5,502 bases of DNA from positions 1 through 5,502 of the forward strand of contig WJIO01000439.1 of the NCBI GenBank assembly GCA_014730235.1. Reading direction: 5' to 3'. The notes under the pieces were generated by a model. The model saw only the letters and a program-made list of their open reading frames with translations. It was not told where the DNA came from and searched no databases. Below are positions 1 through 2,531 of this stretch, in pieces. Position numbers and translations under genes: made by a program. Source of the stretch: Candidatus Poribacteria bacterium (GTDB taxonomy: Bacteria; Poribacteria; DTPJ01; WJIO01). The stretch's first letter is position 1. The number at the start of each line of letters is the position of its first letter.

Positions 1-179
1 AGAGGCATCGACAAGGACTTCTTGCTTATTTCAACCACCGCATTTCTACCGCTCCTCTTGAGGGAATGAACAATAAAATCAAAACTCTCAAACGCCAAGC
101 ATATGGCTTTAGGGATAATTGGTATTTCAAACTCCGACTGTATTTCATTCACGAATCCATCCCGGCATTTCCCGGATGA
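1..179 (+). CDS. ISL3-family transposase, C-terminal end (5' part outside window)
   Basis: The frame starting at base 3 is open from the left edge to a TGA at 177-179, giving 58 residues that begin RHRQGLLAYFNHRI. The next stretch, STAPLEGMNNKIKTLKRQAY, followed by GFRDNWYFKLRLYFIHE, is the signature C-terminal block of ISL3-family (DDE_Tnp_ISL3) transposases. The Glu of PLEG (codon 60-62) sits where the last acidic residue of the DDE triad lies in that family. The ending HESIPAFPG matches the usual family ending (HEA..AL.G), so the C-terminus looks natural rather than truncated. Whether the whole transposase is intact cannot be judged, because most of it lies to the left. I could not recognise the right terminal inverted repeat of the element; the nearest candidates lie in the palindrome-rich spacer that follows. 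The family call is firm; activity is unknown. Confidence 0.88.
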   Translation, partial: RHRQGLLAYFNHRISTAPLEGMNNKIKTLKRQAYGFRDNWYFKLRLYFIHESIPAFPG

Positions 180-198
180 ATCCATATTCCTTTACGGT

Positions 199-273
199 CC
201 CCCTTTCCCAAAGGGGGATTTAGGGGGATTCGGAATCCAGTTTGATGAGCAAATCCCCCCTAACCCCCTTTGG
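199..273. repeat. G/C-run palindromic repeat (imperfect long inverted repeat)
   Basis: CCCCCTTT (199-206), a CCC loop and AAAGGGGG (210-217) form a perfect 8-bp hairpin. In addition, the stretch at 208-230 (CCAAAGGGGG, ATTTA, GGGGG, ATT) is nearly the reverse complement of 251-273 (AAATCCCCCC, TAA, CCCCCTTTGG), with a loop of about 20 bases. The two pairings compete for the same G run. A related hairpin occurs at 2048-2066. This looks like a dispersed intergenic palindrome or a remnant of a small non-autonomous element. No U-run follows, so it is not a typical terminator. Confidence 0.65.
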
Positions 274-377
274 AAAACTAATCTTTACCCAAATCTTCTG
301 ATTGGGGTTAATAGAGTCAAAAAAGAGCAAAAACGGAAATATGTCTTTTTTAATGAAAATAACCGTAAATCCTCGTC

Positions 378-397
378 ATTCCTGCGAAGGCAGGAAT
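378..397. repeat. Short palindrome ATTCCTGC-GAAG-GCAGGAAT
   Basis: This is a perfect 8-bp inverted repeat, ATTCCTGC (378-385) and GCAGGAAT (390-397), around a GAAG loop. It is preceded by CGTC and followed by CCAG. Elements of the form CGTCATTCC-palindrome-GGAATCCAG are a widespread class of dispersed intergenic repeat in many bacterial genomes, so more copies elsewhere in this genome are expected. No T-run follows, so a terminator role is not supported. Confidence 0.7.
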
Positions 398-501
398 CCA
401 GTTTTCCAAAATAAAAGTAATGCACAATAATTTTTGGTAAATGGTATTAGACGATATTTTTTACATTTCCACACTCAAGTCGGAAAAACCAACTTGCTTA
501 A

Positions 502-523
502 CATTCTGAACGAAGCGAAGAAT
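502..523 (+). repeat. CATTCTGA-type dispersed repeat, copy 1
   Basis: The sequence CATTCTGAACGAAGCGAA followed by GAAT matches 1939-1960 (CATTCTGAGCGGAGTGAA followed by GAAT) at all but three positions. It resembles the common environmental-bacterial repeat CATTCTGAGCGAAGCGAAGAAT. This copy lacks the downstream arm that forms a hairpin in copy 2. It lies 47 bases upstream of the lipoprotein start, in the likely 5' untranslated or promoter region. Confidence 0.6.
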
Positions 524-556
524 ATCATTATTAAATTTCGATAAATCTATATTCCT

Positions 557-564
557 GAGAGGAG
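557..564 (+). promoter_or_regulatory. Ribosome binding site deciding a TTG start
   Basis: GAGAGGAG ends six bases before TTG at 571. This strong Shine-Dalgarno supports the rare TTG initiation codon. The next in-frame ATG (586, residue 6) would cut off the positively charged n-region of the signal peptide. Confidence 0.8.
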
Positions 565-570
565 AATAAT

Positions 571-1371
571 TTGAAAAAGCTGTCTATGTTTTTCTTTATA
601 AGTCTTTTGATCATTAGCTTGGTATTAATCGGGTGCTTTGATCAGTTTTTTGAGGAAGATGAGATTGAATCCGAAACATGGGATGAATCTGAAATAGTAA
701 AACGGGATGTGAAAAAAGATTATTACCCATTGCAGGTTTCTTACGAGGAACTTGAACCGGGAGAATATCACCATAATTTAACTGAAGAATCTACAGATGG
801 ATCGAATCATATTTTGAAATTCCATGTTAAAAACATGGGAGAAATTGACATCTGTAAAATTGAATGTTCCGTATCATTTTGGGATAGAGGGGTTAATACC
901 AAGGCTGAACTCCCTGTTGAATTGTCCAGAAATCATTTAGAAGCCTTTAAACCCGGAGATGTCTGGGAGGCAAGGGTTTATTTTTCTTATTACATTGACT
1001 TTCCTGATCTTACAGGTTACGAGATGGAATATTACTTTACATGGGAATCATGTGAGGATGTAACGCCGAAAGTAGAACCAAAAGTGGAAGTTTCCTCAAT
1101 CAAAAAAGAGGAAAATGCCGAAGGAAAACCTATGGCCAGGATCACCATCAAAAATGTCGGTGAAGTACCTGTCCAGAATGTTACAGCCGAGGTCGATCTC
1201 ATAGGGGAAGGTATTGAACATGTAGACCACGGTGGAATTCTGTTTAATGGTGGAGGAATTATCATGCCCGGGGAATCGGCTGTTGGCACAGTTGTTTTTG
1301 AAAACAGATTGAGATTTGGTAAAAAAGACCTCATAAACGTGTTTCTGCGTTATGAAAAAGTGCCTTTATAA
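571..1371 (+). CDS. Predicted lipoprotein with two tandem Ig-like (CARDB/FxLYD-like) domains
   Basis: This encodes 266 residues from a TTG start. The N-terminus is a type II signal peptide: MKKL, a hydrophobic core (residues 6-20) and the lipobox LIGC with the lipidated Cys at 22. The mature protein should therefore be anchored to a membrane and face the periplasm or outside. An acidic linker follows (about 23-50). Two similar beta-rich domains come next, about 78-160 and 186-262. Each begins with an alternating strand and KN.GE (K87-N88-M89-G90-E91; K194-N195-V196-G197-E198), continues with a strand ending in D, and has a PG(D/E) turn (128-130; 233-235) before the next strand. This is the pattern of Ig-fold domains such as CARDB or FxLYD. 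The two domains are joined by a TPKVEPKVEV linker (165-174). The specific family is an inference from pattern. The partner or ligand is unknown, and no adjacent gene suggests a pathway. No terminator hairpin is visible after the stop. Confidence 0.85.
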   Translation: MKKLSMFFFISLLIISLVLIGCFDQFFEEDEIESETWDESEIVKRDVKKDYYPLQVSYEELEPGEYHHNLTEESTDGSNHILKFHVKNMGEIDICKIECSVSFWDRGVNTKAELPVELSRNHLEAFKPGDVWEARVYFSYYIDFPDLTGYEMEYYFTWESCEDVTPKVEPKVEVSSIKKEENAEGKPMARITIKNVGEVPVQNVTAEVDLIGEGIEHVDHGGILFNGGGIIMPGESAVGTVVFENRLRFGKKDLINVFLRYEKVPL

Positions 1372-1466
1372 GTATAATTAAGCCAGTAGCTGATATAGAG
1401 ATAACGAGTTCGGGTGATGCTTTGCTTGGGGATATTGGCGATTATAAAAATCACTCTAATTTCCAT

Positions 1467-1742
1467 CTATTTCAAAGTTGTCAGCATATTAAGTATGCGC
1501 CAGTATAAATCCCATAAAAATTTCTTTTCTATTTTATCGCATCTGTCCAGTATTATCTGGAAGAGAATCTTTTTGGAGAATCTCCTTAGCTCAAGGGATA
1601 CCTTTCCCCCTGCAAAATTTTCTTCTTCATCAAACTTATGTTCCGTTAGGTTTGGAACGCACCAGGAATTTTTAATTTCTTCTCCGGTTGAAACCGGGTT
1701 ATATTCGCTTCCAGTATTTTTTGCCTGATCTGTTTCATACAT
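1467..1742 (-). CDS. Small hypothetical protein (91 aa), opposite strand
   Basis: On the minus strand, ATG at 1742-1740 opens a 91-residue frame ending at TAG (1469-1467). An AAGGAG (complement of 1754-1759) lies 11 bases upstream, a strong Shine-Dalgarno at rather long spacing. The first half is polar and acidic (MYETDQAKNTGSEYN, then TEHKFDEEENF). The second half reads as an amphipathic helix rich in Lys, Ile, Leu and aromatics (RRFSKKILFQIILDRCDKIE, then KKFLWDLYWRI). There is no signal peptide or recognised motif, and I do not recognise the family. It converges with the lipoprotein gene, leaving 95 bases between the two stops. An opposite-strand frame over the same bases (1414-1728) has no ribosome binding site and looks like a shadow. 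A second short minus-strand frame with its own Shine-Dalgarno overlaps this start (1789-1646), so a decayed or frameshifted gene is possible. Confidence 0.42.
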   Translation of the reverse strand: MYETDQAKNTGSEYNPVSTGEEIKNSWCVPNLTEHKFDEEENFAGGKVSLELRRFSKKILFQIILDRCDKIEKKFLWDLYWRILNMLTTLK

Positions 1743-1938
1743 AATTTTCGTATCTCCTTAAAAATGACCGTTTGATTGGTGTTTATCATTTAAAATACTC
1801 CTGTTTCTGATATTTCTAAAATTAACTAAAACCAGATGTTGCAGTGCTTAAAGAGACACTAGCAAATGACAGGCTGAGGGAATTTTCAAATTATTACCAC
1901 ACTAAACCCGGAAGAACCAGAAACTTTTATATATTGTC

Positions 1939-1967
1939 ATTCTGAGCGGAGTGAAGAATCTCACTCC
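1939..1967 (+). repeat. CATTCTGA-type dispersed repeat, copy 2, with hairpin
   Basis: CATTCTGAGCGGAGTGAA followed by GAAT (1939-1960) is the second copy of the repeat at 502-523. Here it extends into a perfect 7-bp inverted repeat, GGAGTGA (1948-1954) and TCACTCC (1961-1967), around AGAATC. It matches the widely dispersed intergenic repeat of the form TCATTCTGAGCGNAGNGAAGAATCT. No T-run follows the hairpin. Confidence 0.65.
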
Positions 1968-2047
1968 ATCCTTTGCAAAAGACTGTAAGGGGTAGATTTT
2001 TTACTGCTTAAAGTTGTAAAACATTGTTATAAGTAGTTCTACAAGTT

Positions 2048-2066
2048 CCCCCCTTTCCCAAAGGGG
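2048..2066. repeat. C/G-run hairpin, related to the repeat at 199-217
   Basis: CCCCTTT, a CCC loop and AAAGGGG form a 7-bp stem at 2050-2066, preceded by extra Cs. Apart from one missing G it has the same core as the hairpin at 199-217. The second, inverted arm present at 251-273 is missing here, so this looks like a partial copy of the same dispersed element. Confidence 0.6.
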
Positions 2067-2128
2067 ATTGGAAATGCTAAACACATAGGAATATTATCTT
2101 TAGCATAAAATCTATATCTCATATTATC

Positions 2129-2164
2129 AAAAAAACTACCCCTTGAAAACTCTTAATAAGGGGT
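2129..2164 (-). terminator. Possible rho-independent terminator on the minus strand
   Basis: Read on the minus strand, ACCCCTT (2164-2158), a 13-base loop and AAGGGGT (2144-2138) form a 7-bp stem. Two bases later comes a run of seven Ts (complement of A at 2129-2135). The loop is longer than usual and no minus-strand gene is visible to its right, so it may be a repeat remnant rather than a working terminator. Confidence 0.3.
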
Positions 2165-2286
2165 TAGGGCAAATGTCACTGACCTGAGGAAATTTATAAT
2201 ATGACCAAATACATAATATTATACTCCGAAGGGAGTGTCATACCCATGTCACCACCCATTAATTTTTGGTTTTTCTCAGCTTAAAG

Positions 2287-2292
2287 AAAGGA
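2287..2292 (+). promoter_or_regulatory. Ribosome binding site supporting the TTG start at 2298
   Basis: AAAGGA ends five bases before TTG at 2298. An earlier in-frame GTG (2235) lies within a small inverted repeat and has no usable Shine-Dalgarno. The later in-frame ATGs (2334 and 2337) also have none. The layout (GGA, a short AT spacer, TTG) resembles that of the lipoprotein gene. Confidence 0.55.
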
Positions 2293-2297
2293 TAATT

Positions 2298-2531
2298 TTG
2301 AGCAAAAAAGTTTCCCATAATGTATGCCTTCATATGATGTCTGCTGGAAGGCGTTTTCGTCCTCCTCTTATCGAAAAAGTCATCATAGAATATCATAAAT
2401 CCAAAGTACCCCATAACAGGTGGGAATCTGTCTGTAAATATATTAAGGAACTTCAACCCGAAGATTATCAGAGAACAATGGAAAAATTAATAGAAAACTC
2501 CGTTATTGAAAGGAGAGATAATGGACTCTAA
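2298..2531 (+). CDS. Small hypothetical protein (77 aa) overlapping the tricorn gene start
   Basis: From TTG at 2298 this frame gives 77 residues. The protein is basic and hydrophilic, with no signal peptide, membrane segment, cysteine cluster or motif that I recognise. The central and C-terminal parts look helical: PPLIEKVIIEYHKSKVPHNR (22-41), then WESVCKYIKELQPEDYQRTM (42-61), then EKLIENSVIERRDNGL. Its last 11 bases overlap the tricorn gene (ATG at 2521, stop at 2529-2531), and its 3' end carries the AGGAG that serves that gene. This is the arrangement of a translationally coupled pair, which favours a real gene. An extended form from GTG at 2235 (98 residues) is less likely. The function is unknown. 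It could be a small partner or regulator of the protease, or the surviving 3' part of a larger gene, since the sequence upstream is AT-rich and repeat-laden. Confidence 0.6.
   Translation: MSKKVSHNVCLHMMSAGRRFRPPLIEKVIIEYHKSKVPHNRWESVCKYIKELQPEDYQRTMEKLIENSVIERRDNGL
2511..2515 (+). promoter_or_regulatory. Ribosome binding site of the tricorn gene, inside the upstream ORF
   Basis: AGGAG, five bases before ATG at 2521, fixes the start of the tricorn gene. An in-frame stop (TAG at 2491) lies just upstream, so the only alternative start is TTG at 2506. The site lies in the last codons of the 77-residue ORF, so ribosomes finishing that ORF would stop at the new start. Confidence 0.75.

Larger units (their letters stand above)
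180..570. other. Non-coding spacer rich in palindromic repeats
   Basis: There is no credible gene between the transposase stop and the lipoprotein start. An open frame across 103-414 is an out-of-frame reading of the transposase tail plus repeats, and its translation is proline/glycine-rich because of C and G runs. The spacer holds a C5T3/A3G5 hairpin with a larger imperfect inverted repeat (199-273), a perfect 8-bp palindrome (378-397) and a CATTCTGA-type repeat (502-523). Two further matches tie these together. GGAATCCAGTTT occurs at 232-243 and again at 393-404. TTTGGAAAAC at 269-278 is repeated inverted as GTTTTCCAAA at 401-410. The right end of the upstream insertion sequence probably lies in here but was not identified. 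No convincing promoter for the lipoprotein gene was found. Confidence 0.6.
1743..2297. other. Non-coding stretch with repeats, upstream of the small ORF and tricorn gene
   Basis: No gene of ordinary size is visible here. It contains the start region of the minus-strand ORF, a CATTCTGA-type repeat with hairpin (1939-1967), a C/G-run hairpin (2048-2066) and a terminator-like hairpin reading on the minus strand (2129-2164). A small inverted repeat, ACTCC-GAAG-GGAGT, lies at 2223-2236. A perfect TATAAT at 2195-2200 could be a -10 element for the downstream two-gene unit, but no good -35 hexamer sits at the right distance. A 27-codon frame from ATG at 2201 to TAA at 2282-2284 has a weak GAGG upstream; it could be a leader peptide or chance. 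Confidence 0.5.

Noticed and set aside
103-414. Plus-strand open frame of 103 codons across the transposase tail and spacer
   Set aside because: It overlaps the true transposase frame in another phase. The rest is translated palindromic repeat (PFPKGDLGG, PPNPLWK), with no ribosome binding site.
1032-1334. Minus-strand open frame of 100 codons inside the lipoprotein gene
   Set aside because: It is antisense to a well-supported gene, of low-complexity Ser/Thr/Pro composition, with no recognisable motif.
1347-1466. Minus-strand 39-codon frame starting right after the stop of the 91-residue ORF
   Set aside because: It has no convincing ribosome binding site and runs antisense into the end of the lipoprotein gene. 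It is too short to support.
1414-1728. Plus-strand frame of 104 codons opposite the 91-residue minus-strand ORF
   Set aside because: No Shine-Dalgarno and Ser/Phe-rich composition typical of an antisense shadow. The minus-strand frame has the better start signal.
190-2170. CRISPR array
   Set aside because: The repeats are few, differ from each other and are irregularly spaced. They are dispersed palindromes, with no cas genes nearby.
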